A stretch of 64,000 nucleotides of DNA, taken from NCBI RefSeq assembly GCF_026262645.1, contig NZ_SHNO01000001.1, forward strand, positions 434,001 to 498,000. Direction: 5' to 3'. The stretch is from Candidatus Marimicrobium litorale. GTDB lineage: Bacteria; Pseudomonadota; Gammaproteobacteria; Pseudomonadales; Halieaceae. The notes below the pieces were generated by a model, which worked only from the letters and a program-made list of their open reading frames with translations, searched no databases and was not told the DNA's origin. The position numbers and the translations under genes are program-made. Below are positions 51,770-61,805 of this stretch, one piece after another (the stretch's first letter is position 1; each line of letters begins with the position of its first letter).

Positions 51770-52154
51770 TGAGATCTCCGCTTGTGTTGTGCGCGCCTGT
51801 GAGGGGCGAGTGCGCTAGAAGCAAAATGCATACCAATTGAGTTACTTCGGGGTTTGCGGGCGCACCTTCCCTCGTTGACATGGACATATGTAAATTTTTC
51901 TGACAGCCGGCGGAGGGCGCGTGTGAGGCGGTGGTACTGTTGGTCTCTGAGGCGAGTGGGTTGTTAGAGAGGTTGCATCGACCAGGCTATGAAGTGTACA
52001 TGGCGTTTATGCGGGCACTGCTAATGGCCGGCTACCCCTGCTGATTGCGCAGCGTTAAGCCTATAGCCCTTGTTGCAGTGAGCGTTAGTGTCTCACGAGC
52101 TAGCATGGAGATGAGCAATGCCGGTAATTCGAGGGCGCCACGCTGTTAAAAACG
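51770..52154. other. Intergenic region without recognised gene
   Basis: 385 bases upstream of the small membrane protein and downstream of the convergent-side lipoprotein gene. It should contain the promoter for the small gene. No gene, terminator or RNA recognised. Confidence 0.5.
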
Positions 52155-52748
52155 CTAGTGCATCTCGAGGGCGCGCTGTCCCGCAGCACCTGGAGTGCCG
52201 CGCTGCTGTAGACCGGCTTGTCCCATATCCGGATTGGAGTTTCGGTTGAGGGCAACCGGAAGTCGTCGTTGCAGCAGGCCCGCTCCCCATTCGTGCTGTG
52301 GCATGGGTGCCGTCAGGTCGTCTGCATCAACGACGGAAACAAAACCGAACAGCGGCTGAATGCCCTTGCCGCCGCCGCCGTAGTTGTCCCACTCTGACTG
52401 AGCCGCAGCGCTCAGCCGGTGCTGTTCATCGAAAGACAGCAACAAGAAGTTGCCCTTTACCCGCATCTCGCCCCAGTCTGCGGTTAGAAACTCTGCGCCC
52501 AGTGCGCCCAGGCTGATACCGACAGAATCTTCGCGAATGTGCCAGTACTCCCACGCCATTAAGTAGCCGTTGTCACTGGAAGACAAGCGCATCGGCGGGC
52601 CCAGTTTAAGCAGTACGGCCCCTAATGGGGTGCCTTTTTCCGGAACCTCAGCTTCTGCCAGCGACATCCCCATGTCCCAACGCCACTGGGTACATGCACT
52701 AAGGAGGACGCCGGCAATCAGAATGATCGCAGTGAGACTAGCCCTCAT
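52155..52748 (-). CDS. Lipoprotein with SmpA/OmlA-like LGPP core
   Basis: 197 residues. Lipobox VLLSAC with Cys near 19. A segment EKGTPLGAVLLKLGPPMRLSSSDNGYLMAWEYW resembles the SmpA/OmlA pattern of the next protein upstream, then an extended beta-rich part and a long Gln/Arg/Pro-rich C-terminus (QQRGTPGAAGQRA). Overlaps the upstream lipoprotein by 11 bases, so both are made from one transcript. Role unknown; location envelope. Confidence 0.75.
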   Translation of the reverse strand: MRASLTAIILIAGVLLSACTQWRWDMGMSLAEAEVPEKGTPLGAVLLKLGPPMRLSSSDNGYLMAWEYWHIREDSVGISLGALGAEFLTADWGEMRVKGNFLLLSFDEQHRLSAAAQSEWDNYGGGGKGIQPLFGFVSVVDADDLTAPMPQHEWGAGLLQRRLPVALNRNSNPDMGQAGLQQRGTPGAAGQRALEMH

Positions 52749-53100
52749 CGGCAGGCTGTATATGCGTCGAGTACTCCATCAGTATGTCATCCTCATCGAA
52801 GAAAAATACCGCTCTGTCATAGCGAGTATCAATTTTCATACGGTTGTAGAGTATGAGAATCATTCCCTCGCCATCGGAATGTTCGAACAGGTAATACAGA
52901 ACCGACTCATCGTCCAAAGCGATAACCTGCGATGGTGGGCCCAGTATCGCCAGCACGTCCTGACGCGTGCTCTTACCCCTTTCCAGCGTTTCAGTGGCCG
53001 TGTCTTTCCAGCTCACTTCGACGCCGCGTTTGCTTTCAAATTGGACACATCCGCTGAGTAGCGCGATGCTCAAAGCGGTGATCAGACTGAGTGTTTTCAT
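52738..53100 (-). CDS. SmpA/OmlA-like lipoprotein
   Basis: 120 residues. Lipobox LLSGC (Cys near 18), then LERGKSTRQDVLAILGPPSQVIALDDESVLYYLFE, the SmpA/OmlA fold text (G-x-T-x-x-D-V-x-x-x-L-G-P-P). BamE is the best known relative, but this protein differs enough that an outer-membrane assembly role is not certain. It is first of the two-gene minus-strand unit; the lipA promoter lies divergently upstream. Confidence 0.8.
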   Translation of the reverse strand: MKTLSLITALSIALLSGCVQFESKRGVEVSWKDTATETLERGKSTRQDVLAILGPPSQVIALDDESVLYYLFEHSDGEGMILILYNRMKIDTRYDRAVFFFDEDDILMEYSTHIQPADEG

Positions 53101-53199
53101 GGCAGTTGCACTTGGTTATTTGGCCTTGGGATGCACAGGATAGGGTATTTGTCGCTTTGTGGCTATTCTGGCTCCGATAACGCTAGGTTCGACAAAGCG

Positions 53200-53228
53200 T
53201 TAGCAAGGGCGCTGCACTTCGCTATAAT
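53200..53228 (+). promoter_or_regulatory. Sigma-70-type promoter of lipA
   Basis: TTAGCA at 53200-53205 (four of six consensus positions), 17-base spacer, perfect TATAAT at 53223-53228; lipA ATG is 36 bases further. Convincing by spacing and the perfect -10. Confidence 0.65.
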
Positions 53229-53264
53229 AGCGGACAAGAGGGCAACCGTTGGTGTATTCAAGAA

Positions 53265-54254
53265 ATGTCTGAGAAAAACCGCATTCCGGCCGTTCAGGTG
53301 GGTAGCGGCGAAAAGTTTGTCAGTGAGCGTGGAGTTTCAGCCATCAAGGATGGTATCAAGGCCACCGGTGCTGACGCCGCAAGGCTGGCAAAGCCGGATT
53401 GGTTGCGAGTGCGATTGCGCGGTGGCGCAACCTTTGAAAAAGTTCGCGGCATTGTGCACGAGCACAACCTGGCGACCGTTTGTGAGGAGGCCAAGTGCCC
53501 TAATATGAGCGAGTGCTGGAGTGCGGGCACCGCCACCATAATGCTAATGGGTGACGTGTGCACCCGCGCGTGTCGATTTTGCGCGGTTAATACGGGTAAC
53601 CCTGGCGGTTGGCTGGACCCGGAGGAACCCGCGAATGCGGCCCGCTCGGTGAGTTTGATGAAGCTGAACTATGTGGTTCTCACCTCCGTTAATCGCGATG
53701 ATCTTCCCGACGGGGGAGCGGAACACTACGCCGCCTGTGTGAAGCGGGTGCGCGAAGAAAATCCTGATACAGCGGTAGAAGTTCTCACCCCGGATTTTCT
53801 GGGAAACTTCGCCGATGTCGGGACGGTCGTTGATTCAGGCATTGCTGTATTCGCGCAAAATATTGAGACTGTAGAGCGACTCACGCACCCCGTAAGAGAT
53901 CCGCGGGCAGGGTATCGCCAGACGCTGGACGTGCTGGCCTATGCGAAGCAACATGCTCCAGACGTATTGACCAAGACCAGTCTTATGCTGGGCCTCGGTG
54001 AGACCGAGCAAGAGATTCGTGACTGCATGGATGACTTGCGCGCAGCCTCTGTCGATATATTAACGCTCGGTCAGTACCTTCAGCCTACGCGCAACCACTC
54101 GCCGATCGACCGCTATGTGACGCCTGAGCAATTTGAAACGTATCGTAGTTGGGGCCTTGGCAAGGGTTTTCTTGAGGTCGTTTCCGGTGTGTTGGTGCGC
54201 TCCAGCTATCGTGCAGAACAGGTGCTTGCCAAGAACAACGTGGGCCTGTCGTAG
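53265..54254 (+). CDS. lipA: Lipoyl synthase
   Basis: 329 residues. The auxiliary Fe-S ligands Cys73, Cys78 and Cys84 ([12 protein letters not shown]) and the radical SAM ligands Cys99, Cys103 and Cys106 (CTRACRFC) are all present, followed by [33 protein letters not shown] and QYLQPTRNH. It inserts two sulfurs into the octanoyl group on lipoyl domains of 2-oxoacid dehydrogenases and the glycine cleavage system. lipB is not adjacent. The next gene starts 20 bases downstream on the same strand. Confidence 0.97.
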   Translation: MSEKNRIPAVQVGSGEKFVSERGVSAIKDGIKATGADAARLAKPDWLRVRLRGGATFEKVRGIVHEHNLATVCEEAKCPNMSECWSAGTATIMLMGDVCTRACRFCAVNTGNPGGWLDPEEPANAARSVSLMKLNYVVLTSVNRDDLPDGGAEHYAACVKRVREENPDTAVEVLTPDFLGNFADVGTVVDSGIAVFAQNIETVERLTHPVRDPRAGYRQTLDVLAYAKQHAPDVLTKTSLMLGLGETEQEIRDCMDDLRAASVDILTLGQYLQPTRNHSPIDRYVTPEQFETYRSWGLGKGFLEVVSGVLVRSSYRAEQVLAKNNVGLS

Positions 54255-54274
54255 TCCGCTTCGCACAGCCCCCG

Positions 54275-55171
54275 GTGCAGGGCTTGCGACCGGAGCCTGT
54301 ATCAGGCGTCTCACTGGAAGGTATTTCGTTGCTGCGACTCGACCAGTCGGCTGATCTGGCGCCGGGCAACAAACGTTACAAACTGGAAGGTTACCTGACG
54401 CAAGCGCGTCATCAAGGCGTTAAACGATTACTGAGTTTCGGCGGAGCCTGGTCAAACCACCTGCACGCACTGGCCGCGTTGGGTGCAGACCAGGGGTTTG
54501 AAACGGTCGGCCTGGTGCGCGGTGAAGCCCACGAACTGAATTCGCCGACGCTTCGGGATGCTCGCGAATGGGGTATGCGCATCGTGGCGCTTGATCGAAC
54601 TCAGTTTCGGTTGCGTAACGATCTGCTGTTCCAGCAGCAGCTGGTGACTCAATACTCTCCGTGTCTTTTGATCCCTGAAGGTGGCGCAGGCGCTGCCGGT
54701 GTGCGTGGCTGTGTTGCCATCGCCGACACAATCCGTAGGCACGGACGCGGTGCACGACATATCGTGGTGCCCGTGGGCACTGGCACCACTATGGCAGGAG
54801 TGGTGGCAGGTCTGGATGATACTTTCGAGGTGCTTGGGATTGCTTGCATGAAGGGCGCGCTTGATCTTGAAGACCGTGTAGCGGCCCTGCTTGATGTGAT
54901 GGGGGCCCGTGATCATGCTCGCTGGCGAATTGACCACCGGTATCACTGCGGCGGCTTTGCTCGGGTAAACCCGTCGCTCAGGGCATTCATGCTGGATTTT
55001 GAGGCTGTGCAGGGTGTGCCTTTAGATCCGGTGTACACGGGCAAAATGATGTTGGCACTGCACGCGGCATGTAAGGATGGTGAGCATCGCGGGAGATTCA
55101 CTACATTGGCTATTCATACCGGTGGCCTGCAGGGTCGTCGCGGGTATGAGTGGCTGGGCTGTAGAGATTAG
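54275..55171 (+). CDS. PLP-dependent D-cysteine desulfhydrase / ACC deaminase-like enzyme
   Basis: 298 residues from GTG 54275. The upstream in-frame codons have a family-like F-A-Q-P-P-V, so the true start may be a few codons earlier, but no usable codon was found. Fold type II PLP enzyme: PLP Lys in GNKRYKLEGYL, SFGGAWSNHLHALAALG, GGAGAAGVRGC, PVGTGTTMAGV for phosphate binding, and IHTGGLQGRRGYEWL. Activity on D-Cys or a related beta-substituted amino acid is expected. Confidence 0.85.
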   Translation: MQGLRPEPVSGVSLEGISLLRLDQSADLAPGNKRYKLEGYLTQARHQGVKRLLSFGGAWSNHLHALAALGADQGFETVGLVRGEAHELNSPTLRDAREWGMRIVALDRTQFRLRNDLLFQQQLVTQYSPCLLIPEGGAGAAGVRGCVAIADTIRRHGRGARHIVVPVGTGTTMAGVVAGLDDTFEVLGIACMKGALDLEDRVAALLDVMGARDHARWRIDHRYHCGGFARVNPSLRAFMLDFEAVQGVPLDPVYTGKMMLALHAACKDGEHRGRFTTLAIHTGGLQGRRGYEWLGCRD

Positions 55172-55196
55172 GCCTGCACCTCCGGGCATGGTTTTT

Positions 55197-57275
55197 TCAG
55201 ATGTCACCGAACTGATAATTCAGTTGTACATAGGCACCTCGAGGTTGACCGACGAAATAGCGGTAGTTACCAAAACCGAAATCTGCCCGTTCTGCGTAGT
55301 CTTCGTCCAGCAAGTTAGTGATTCTAAGGCCGGCTGAAAGACGCGTCGTCAAGTCGGCAGTGATGCGCAGGTTGAATAGGGAGTGGCCATTGTAGCGATG
55401 CTCGTTTTGGGGTTCCAGATAGTAAGAATCCATATACACCCATTCCAGTTCTGCTTTGGATGGGCGCCCGGCAATCGCAGAAAAATCCCAGCCGAGTCTG
55501 GCGCTACCGAAGATATTGGGTGAGGTGTCGATATCGTTGCCCTTGATATCCCTGCTGCCGCCGCCCAGCAGCAGCACGCGGCTGTCGTAGGTGTGGCTGG
55601 CTGTATTGGCGTCAACAGCCGCCGACCAGTGTTCACTGATCTGGTAGTCGAGTCCCAGTTCGACGCCATAATGACGTGTTTTGGCACCGCTGACGTTCTG
55701 CCGATCTGCATCCTGAAAGATGACGTCGTCCTTGTTCATATAATAAACAGCGAGGTCATAGTGGAAGCGATCCTGCAAGTAACCCCTGAAACCGAGTTCG
55801 ATGTTATCGAGTTTTTCGGGGTCGAGATCAGCGCTTTGCTGGCCAGATTGCAAGCGATAAAGCTCAGCTGCTTGGGGGGCGCGATAACCCCGCGCGACGC
55901 GAAAGTAAGTAACGTGATCTTCATGCAGGTTGTAGCTCACGCCAGCGTTAAGAGACCATTCGGTAAAATTGTCGTCTCGGTCAGCTGGGCGGTAGAACCG
56001 GCAGTTATCTGCGTCGGGGCCACAGGCGCTGCCGTCTGTTGCGTGATTATCGTAGTCATACTTCGTGTATTCAACTCGAACGCCGCCATCCAGCTCCCAA
56101 TTCGAGTCGAACTGTGTGCGCAACTGGGTATAAGCTGCCGCGACAGTCGCGTCTACTGTGTAATCGTAGTGGATGCCTACTGGCATATTAGGGCTGAACG
56201 GTTCTTGTTGGGTCTCTCTCAGGGAGGCATCAGTGTATTCCAGATCGACACCGTTGATCCATCGCAGGCTGTCTGCATCGGTATTGATATGAGCCCTCAA
56301 TCCGATGCTGCTGTGATCGTTCTTTTCGGTGGGTTGCCATGGCAGGAAATGCATCAAAAACTTCATTTCGTTGGCGCGCAAGTAAGGCGTAACAACCAGC
56401 GTGTTCCTCTCATCAAGTGATGTGCTGGCCGCAGTGTAAAATCGCAGGGACCAGGGTTTTCGGTATGCCTCGGGGTTCGGGTTTTCTTTCTTGATATCGC
56501 CATCTTTGTAGGCGTTGAAACCCTGAATATACCCCGCGGTGTTCTGGTCCAGATTGGCGCCGTCGAGCACCGAACGAATATTCCAGTCATTACCATCATA
56601 GTCGTGTCGCAGAGTGACTTTTTGCTGGTCGTAACCTGAGCTCTTTTTGTATCCGCCATCGTGCGTGACGTTGGCATTGAAACTAATGCCGTGGCGTCCG
56701 ACGGTATCGCTATAGCGGTATTTGCCGCGGATGTACTCGTAGGGGCCGCCCTCTACTGACAGGCGGTTATCCAGTTGTGTGGAGGGCGGTGCGCTGATCA
56801 CGTTGATCACGCCATGCATGGCGTTAGAACCAAACAGTGCAGTCGAGGGGCCGCGTAACACCTCTATACGTCCTGCTTGTTCGAAATTAGCGTCAAATAA
56901 TTGGTTGATATTGCAGAAACCCGGCGCTCTTAAACTGATGCCATCGGCCGCGGTGAGAAAAGCACCACAGCCGCCGGCGCCGGTTAATACCGGAGAGCGC
57001 AGTGAGATAAGGCTCTCCTGTCCATTGCCCCGACTTATCCAGGCGCCCGGCACGCGCTGCATAATCTCGTTGATGTGGATCGCATCAACCAACGCAAGCG
57101 CCTCGCGATCTACGATGGACCAGGCCAGTGGCAGTGCCAGTGCGTTTTCAGTCAACCGGTTGGCGGTGACCAAAACATCTTCCGGCACGGGTGTGTTGCT
57201 CAGTGCAGGCCCGTGACAGGCAAGCAGGGGCAGCAAGGTGAACCACAGGGTCAGCCGGGTGCGTGATGTTCGCAT
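55197..57275 (-). CDS. TonB-dependent outer-membrane receptor
   Basis: 692 residues. Signal peptide 1-26, then a plug domain (VLVTANRLTENALALPLAWSIVDREALALVDAIHINEIMQRVPGAWISRGNGQE pattern, here broken: VTANRL, IHINEIMQRVPG, RIEVLRGPSTALFGSNAMHGVINVI) and a 22-strand barrel ending YVQLNYQFGDI, i.e. not in the usual aromatic residue. The conserved LRGP...G.NA..GVINVI motif is clear. It imports a siderophore, vitamin or other large substrate; no siderophore or heme genes are adjacent and no riboswitch is apparent upstream. Confidence 0.92.
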   Translation of the reverse strand: MRTSRTRLTLWFTLLPLLACHGPALSNTPVPEDVLVTANRLTENALALPLAWSIVDREALALVDAIHINEIMQRVPGAWISRGNGQESLISLRSPVLTGAGGCGAFLTAADGISLRAPGFCNINQLFDANFEQAGRIEVLRGPSTALFGSNAMHGVINVISAPPSTQLDNRLSVEGGPYEYIRGKYRYSDTVGRHGISFNANVTHDGGYKKSSGYDQQKVTLRHDYDGNDWNIRSVLDGANLDQNTAGYIQGFNAYKDGDIKKENPNPEAYRKPWSLRFYTAASTSLDERNTLVVTPYLRANEMKFLMHFLPWQPTEKNDHSSIGLRAHINTDADSLRWINGVDLEYTDASLRETQQEPFSPNMPVGIHYDYTVDATVAAAYTQLRTQFDSNWELDGGVRVEYTKYDYDNHATDGSACGPDADNCRFYRPADRDDNFTEWSLNAGVSYNLHEDHVTYFRVARGYRAPQAAELYRLQSGQQSADLDPEKLDNIELGFRGYLQDRFHYDLAVYYMNKDDVIFQDADRQNVSGAKTRHYGVELGLDYQISEHWSAAVDANTASHTYDSRVLLLGGGSRDIKGNDIDTSPNIFGSARLGWDFSAIAGRPSKAELEWVYMDSYYLEPQNEHRYNGHSLFNLRITADLTTRLSAGLRITNLLDEDYAERADFGFGNYRYFVGQPRGAYVQLNYQFGDI

Positions 57276-57454
57276 GCTACAGTCTCTGTCTATTTTCGAG
57301 GCTGGATTGTATCGGATATCACTGTTTATCCCAAAGTCGAGTAGCGGTCGGCGTGACAGCTGCGCTAGCAGAGGCCGGATAATTCGGTATACTCGAAAGA
57401 TTCACGGGATATTCTCCGAAATTCCGTGCGACTTATCTCAGGAAGGAAGCGTCC

Positions 57455-58147
57455 ATGTTTAGACTGTGTTCATTGCCGGTAATATTTGTCGTGGTTGCAC
57501 TCGGTGGTTGTGCTCAGGTTGAGCAGCGTAAGGCCACGGCACCGGAGCGTGGCGATGCCGCTTATTTAAAAGGCGTGGATACCCGGTCTGACGAGCTGTA
57601 TGTAAAAGCTGATACACCGGGGGAGGCCATGCACTATCGCAAGGTGTATATTGCTCAGGCCGATCTTGACGACGTGAACGTTATCCCCGCCGAGGGCAAT
57701 AATCTTAATGACGATTGGATAATCGAGGATTCAGAAGTGGTGGTCATGCAGGACGCCATTAACAGGGAGTTCACTGCTACTCTGAGCTTCCAGTCCGCCT
57801 ACACCGTCGTTGACAGCCCTGAGGATGCAGAGATTATTCTGAACACCACGGTGGTTGCTATTCATCCAAATGAAACATTCGAGCAAGTGGCGGCGGGTGC
57901 TCGTCCCAGTGGTTCGATCACCGCCAGCGTGGCTCTGGTGGATTCTAGTACAGGGAAAGTGCTGGTTCGTTCCGTAGATACCCGTTCGACCGACAATATA
58001 TGGGCGTTTAATCAGTTGGATAATCAGGATGCTGCTGTGGACGCAATTTTTCGCGGCTGGGGCAATAGTATTCGCCGTGGGATGCTGGCGATGCAGGGTC
58101 GCAGCAGCGATCCTTTGGCGCCTGTGCTGCAGCTCAAGCAGCAGTAG
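57455..58147 (+). CDS. DUF3313 lipoprotein
   Basis: 230 residues. Lipobox VALGGC, Cys near 19. DUF3313-type body: DELYVKADTPGEAMHYRKVYIAQADLDD, then TLSFQSAYTVVDSPEDAEIILNTTVVAI, GSITASVALVDSSTGKVLVRSVDTRST. Predicted outer-membrane lipoprotein without known function. The candidate -10 TATACT lies at 57388-57393 in the gap to the TonB receptor; both genes run divergently. Confidence 0.85.
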   Translation: MFRLCSLPVIFVVVALGGCAQVEQRKATAPERGDAAYLKGVDTRSDELYVKADTPGEAMHYRKVYIAQADLDDVNVIPAEGNNLNDDWIIEDSEVVVMQDAINREFTATLSFQSAYTVVDSPEDAEIILNTTVVAIHPNETFEQVAAGARPSGSITASVALVDSSTGKVLVRSVDTRSTDNIWAFNQLDNQDAAVDAIFRGWGNSIRRGMLAMQGRSSDPLAPVLQLKQQ

Positions 58148-58177
58148 AGCGATACACGCTGCGTCTCTGCCGCGGGG

Positions 58178-58606
58178 TCAGCTGGCGGCGATGACGTTTG
58201 GATCGTTTGCCGCGCTGCTGGGGCCCTCCTTGTTGCGCACCGCATCGGCGATCCTGAAAAGCGGCACTCTCAGCATCTCGATCACATCTTTACTGGCACT
58301 GGTTTCCTCGAGGGCCTTGTTCATGCATGCCAGCCACTGATCTCGCTCCTCCGGCCCGATATGATAGGGCTCATGGGGCTCCGTCATACAAACGGTGCCG
58401 TGCTTGTCAGCGTAAAGAGGCGGGCCACCCATCCAGCCTATCAGGTACTCGGCGAGCTTATCCTTCATGGGGTCCAGGTCGGGCGCATGCATCGCACGCA
58501 GAGCCGCGGCTTCCGGCCAGGAGTCCATGATGTCGTAAAAAACGCTGACGAGGCGCCTGATGCCCTCTTCGCCGAGAATCTGGTATGGGGTCTGGGGTGA
58601 TGCCAT
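58178..58606 (-). CDS. Group II truncated haemoglobin
   Basis: 142 residues, 2-on-2 globin. Proximal His78 in EPHEPYHIGPEERDQWLACM and the G8 Trp91 typical of group II. PYQILGEEGIRRLVSVFYDIMDSWPEAAALRAMH is the helix A/B region. Group II proteins bind O2 with high affinity and often work in NO or peroxide detoxification. It converges with the DUF3313 gene with a 30-base gap. Confidence 0.9.
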   Translation of the reverse strand: MASPQTPYQILGEEGIRRLVSVFYDIMDSWPEAAALRAMHAPDLDPMKDKLAEYLIGWMGGPPLYADKHGTVCMTEPHEPYHIGPEERDQWLACMNKALEETSASKDVIEMLRVPLFRIADAVRNKEGPSSAANDPNVIAAS

Positions 58607-58921
58607 GACGCTACGCTACTCGCAGTGGTGTGCCCGTTTTCGGACGTGTTTGGTCATTATACCGAGGTATGAAAGCACATTACAGGCTTTGCCGCCTGGG
58701 CGACATTGTCGCAAAGAGGCGGACCCCGGAAATAGTGTTTGCCGTCGGTAGTTTGTTGGATACAGCGCTACCTTGGCCACGACTCCCGAAAATGGTTGAC
58801 CACGGGGGCATAGCCCTTCGGGCGTATCCTCTGCTAAAATCCTAGCCGTTTCCGATCCGGTGCTTTGCAGTCTAGGCAAGGTTTGCCGGGCTTCTTATCA
58901 GACACCCTACAGGACAACAGC
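58607..58921. other. Intergenic region upstream of purC
   Basis: 315 bases between the divergent truncated-haemoglobin and purC genes. A small open frame at 58630-58845 (71 codons) has no family features and no ribosome site and is likely not a gene. A short hairpin AGCCC-TTC-GGGCG lies near 58811-58823, without a T-run. Confidence 0.4.
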
Positions 58922-60025
58922 ATGAGTCTCGCCGACAAGGTATTGGCGGTCAACAATGACCTGCCCATTCGAACTGACTCCCCGGTACACAGCGGCAAAG
59001 TTCGCTCGGTTTACTGGTTGAGCGCCCAGGACAGTGCGCGATTGATCGCCGAGCGTGGCTATGATGTTGCCTCGGATGCGCCCTTGGCAATCATGGTGAT
59101 CTCCGATCGAATTTCTGCCTTTGAATGCATCTGGCATGGAGAGGGCGGTATGCAGGGAGTCCCTGGCAAGGGAGCAGCCCTGAACGCGATATCCAACCAC
59201 TGGTTTGACCTTTTCCGAACGCGGGGGCTGGCGGACAGTCATATACTGGAGGTGCCACACCCGTTGGTATGGATCGTGCAAAAAGCGCGGCCGGTAATGA
59301 TTGAGGCGATTGCGCGACAATACATTACTGGCTCCATGTGGAGAGCCTATGACAAGGGCGAGCGTGATTTCTGCGGGATTATTCTGCCGGATGGCCTGCA
59401 TCGGGATCAGCGTTTGCCGGAGTTGCTCATTACGCCGTCAAGCAAGGGTATTCTCACAGGTATACCGGGTGTGCCTGAGGTTGATGATGTCAACATCACA
59501 CGCAGTGATATCGAAAATAATGTTGCGGCTTTCAAATTTCAGGCTGCGGCCGACATAGATCTGTATGAACGTCTGCTGCGTGAAGGTTTTGAGGTCATCG
59601 GCGGTGAGTTAGAAAAGCTCGACCAGGTGTTTGTCGATACTAAATTCGAATTCGGCTATGTCACAGATAAAGCCGGCAGCGAAAAGTTGATTTATATGGA
59701 TGAGGTCGGAACACCGGATTCATCGCGGATCTGGGATGGCCCATCCCTGCGCGACGGAAAAGTGGTAGAAAACTCCAAGGAGGTTTTCCGCCAGTTGCTG
59801 CTCAATCATTTCCCGGAGCCCGATATTCTACTCAACAAAGCGCGTATGGAGGAGCGAACAGCGTTGGCGCGCGACAATGCGCTGCCCACTGATATGCTTA
59901 TAAAAGTATCGGAAACCTACGTGGGGATAGCGCAGAAAATTACTGGCCGCAGCCTACAACAATCCGATAACCCCAAGGCCGAGATTCTCGACATTCTGCG
60001 TGATGAGTACGCGCTGGTCGACTGA
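58922..60025 (+). CDS. purC: Phosphoribosylaminoimidazole-succinocarboxamide synthase (SAICAR synthetase)
   Basis: 367 residues from ATG 58922 (AGGA eight bases upstream; an in-frame extension to 58865 is unlikely). SAICAR synthetase fold: [50 protein letters not shown] pattern, [12 protein letters not shown] and [15 protein letters not shown] with [16 protein letters not shown]. The length is that of the long form found in some Gammaproteobacteria, not the ~240-residue E. coli type. It joins CAIR with aspartate using ATP in de novo purine synthesis. The TauE/SafE gene starts eight bases after its stop. Confidence 0.95.
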   Translation: MSLADKVLAVNNDLPIRTDSPVHSGKVRSVYWLSAQDSARLIAERGYDVASDAPLAIMVISDRISAFECIWHGEGGMQGVPGKGAALNAISNHWFDLFRTRGLADSHILEVPHPLVWIVQKARPVMIEAIARQYITGSMWRAYDKGERDFCGIILPDGLHRDQRLPELLITPSSKGILTGIPGVPEVDDVNITRSDIENNVAAFKFQAAADIDLYERLLREGFEVIGGELEKLDQVFVDTKFEFGYVTDKAGSEKLIYMDEVGTPDSSRIWDGPSLRDGKVVENSKEVFRQLLLNHFPEPDILLNKARMEERTALARDNALPTDMLIKVSETYVGIAQKITGRSLQQSDNPKAEILDILRDEYALVD

Positions 60026-60033
60026 GGCCGCCT

Positions 60034-60792
60034 TTGCTTGATGATCCGGCTTTTTACTTTGTCAGTGTGCCAGCGGTACTAATTTTCGGTATCGTAAAGG
60101 GTGGATTCGGTGGTGCTATTGCGATCATTGCCGTCCCGCTAATGGCGCTGGTAATGCCGCCCACCCAGGCGGCAGGAATTTTGCTTCCGATTCTTGTTTT
60201 GATGGATATGCTGGTGGTCAAAGCCTACTGGGGTGTTTTTGATCGTAGGGCGCTAACGCTGCTCATACCGGGGGCAATCCTTGGCGTAGGACTTGGCTAC
60301 CTGACCGCCGAGGTGATGAACGAGCACTATATGCGTATTTTGATTGGCGCCTTGTCTGCGGCGTTTGGTTTGCAGAGTTTGCTCGGTCTGGGGTCCTTTT
60401 CAGGCAAGCAGCACGGTGTGGCTGCGGGCAGTTTTTATGGTGCGCTCGCGGGGTACACCAGTTTCAGTATTCATGCGGGGGGACCTCCGTTCACGATGTA
60501 CCTTATGCCAAAGCAACTATCTCCCCTGTTGTTCGCGGGGACGGCGGGTATCTTTTTCGCTGTGGTAAACGTTGTTAAATTGATCCCGTACTACGCCCTT
60601 GGTCAGTTCAATGCCGATAATCTGGTCTACTCACTTGTACTTGCACCGCTGGCTCCCGTCGGCGTGACAATTGGACGCTATCTCGTGCGCCGTTCCACCC
60701 CTTCTTTTTATTACGCGGTGGTCAGTGCTGCCCTAGTGCTGGTCGGGGTGAAACTGTTATGGGATGGCTTTTTCGGCATGGCACCTGCATGA
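60034..60792 (+). CDS. TauE/SafE-family membrane permease
   Basis: 252 residues from TTG 60034 (GAGG six bases upstream), eight membrane helices, family motif FGIVKGGFGGAIAIIAVPLMALVMPPTQAAGILLPILVLMD in two internally similar halves, GSFYGALAGYTSFSIHAGGPPFTMYLMPKQL being the second. Members export small sulfonates or sulfite, but the group is broad. Spacing suggests cotranscription with purC, though no functional link is known. Confidence 0.88.
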   Translation: MLDDPAFYFVSVPAVLIFGIVKGGFGGAIAIIAVPLMALVMPPTQAAGILLPILVLMDMLVVKAYWGVFDRRALTLLIPGAILGVGLGYLTAEVMNEHYMRILIGALSAAFGLQSLLGLGSFSGKQHGVAAGSFYGALAGYTSFSIHAGGPPFTMYLMPKQLSPLLFAGTAGIFFAVVNVVKLIPYYALGQFNADNLVYSLVLAPLAPVGVTIGRYLVRRSTPSFYYAVVSAALVLVGVKLLWDGFFGMAPA

Positions 60793-60942
60793 GGCATGTC
60801 GCGAGAAAATGGGATCGCTGCGGGTGCGATCGCGTTGCAGATGGGTCGGGTCTACGCCTTATTTCAGCGAGGGGATAAAGAGCGTCCCAGTGCAAAAATA
60901 GGCCAAGACTGCGGTTAACAAAGAGAGGAAGGTAGCGCAAAC

Positions 60943-61749
60943 ATGAGTGCCATAGTATTTGACAAGCGCGGCCAGCAGGCCTGGATTACGCTAAACAGGC
61001 CGCAGGCGAAAAATATGATTAACGGTGAGATGTTTCTCGATCTTGCAGATGCCTGGCAGGAAGTGAGGGAGGATGACGATATTCGCGTCGCTGTTCTCAC
61101 TGCGGCGGGTGACGAGGATTTCTGCTGTGGCGGCGATCTCGCCGAGGTGATCCCTCTTTGGACTGGAGCGAAACAGCCGCAAACGCAGGCTGAAGAGCGG
61201 CTTCTCGCAGACCCTCTGATTACCGATAAGATCATGCTCAAAGCCCCGCCGTTGTATAAGCCGGTCATCGCGGCGATCAACGGTCGGGCACTTGGCGGTG
61301 GCACGGAGTTGTTGCAGGCAACTGATATCCGCATCGCCGCAGAGCACGCACAGTTTTCCCTACCCGAGCCGAAAGTAGGCGTCGTACCCGGAGCGGGTTC
61401 GATGGTGCGCTTGGCACGGCAGTTGCCTTGGGCGCACGCTATGAAGATACTGCTGGGAGGCGAATTGGTGGGTGCTTCCGAGGCGTTGATAATGGGCCTG
61501 GTGTCGGAGGTTGTTACGCAGGGCGAGTTGCTGGCAAGGGCAGAGCATTACGCGGATAACGTGTGCCGACAGGCGCCACTGGCACTGCAGGCGGTCAAGC
61601 GGACAGCGCTGGAGACGCATACGTTGCCGTGGGCCGACGCCTTTCAGTTCGAAATGGAGCAGGCGGCACATGTAATGATGAGCAAGGATGCACGAGAAGG
61701 TCCGCGGGCTTTTAAGGAAAAGCGTGAACCGCAGTTCCGGGGAGAGTAG
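60943..61749 (+). CDS. Enoyl-CoA hydratase family protein
   Basis: 268 residues, crotonase fold: AWITLNRPQAKNMI, FCCGGDLAEV, NGRALGGGTELLQATDIRIAAEHAQFSLPEPKVGVVPGAG. Both hydratase acids are present (GGTELL Glu and SLPEPK Glu), so it should hydrate an enoyl-CoA. AGGAAGG site upstream of ATG 60943. Not close to the catabolic operon at 8-16 kb, so it may act in general fatty-acid degradation. Confidence 0.88.
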   Translation: MSAIVFDKRGQQAWITLNRPQAKNMINGEMFLDLADAWQEVREDDDIRVAVLTAAGDEDFCCGGDLAEVIPLWTGAKQPQTQAEERLLADPLITDKIMLKAPPLYKPVIAAINGRALGGGTELLQATDIRIAAEHAQFSLPEPKVGVVPGAGSMVRLARQLPWAHAMKILLGGELVGASEALIMGLVSEVVTQGELLARAEHYADNVCRQAPLALQAVKRTALETHTLPWADAFQFEMEQAAHVMMSKDAREGPRAFKEKREPQFRGE

Positions 61750-61805
61750 TCCGATAGCGCGTTGTGGTAAACCGGTTGGAAAGTAAAACCTAGTGGAGGG
61801 ACGTA

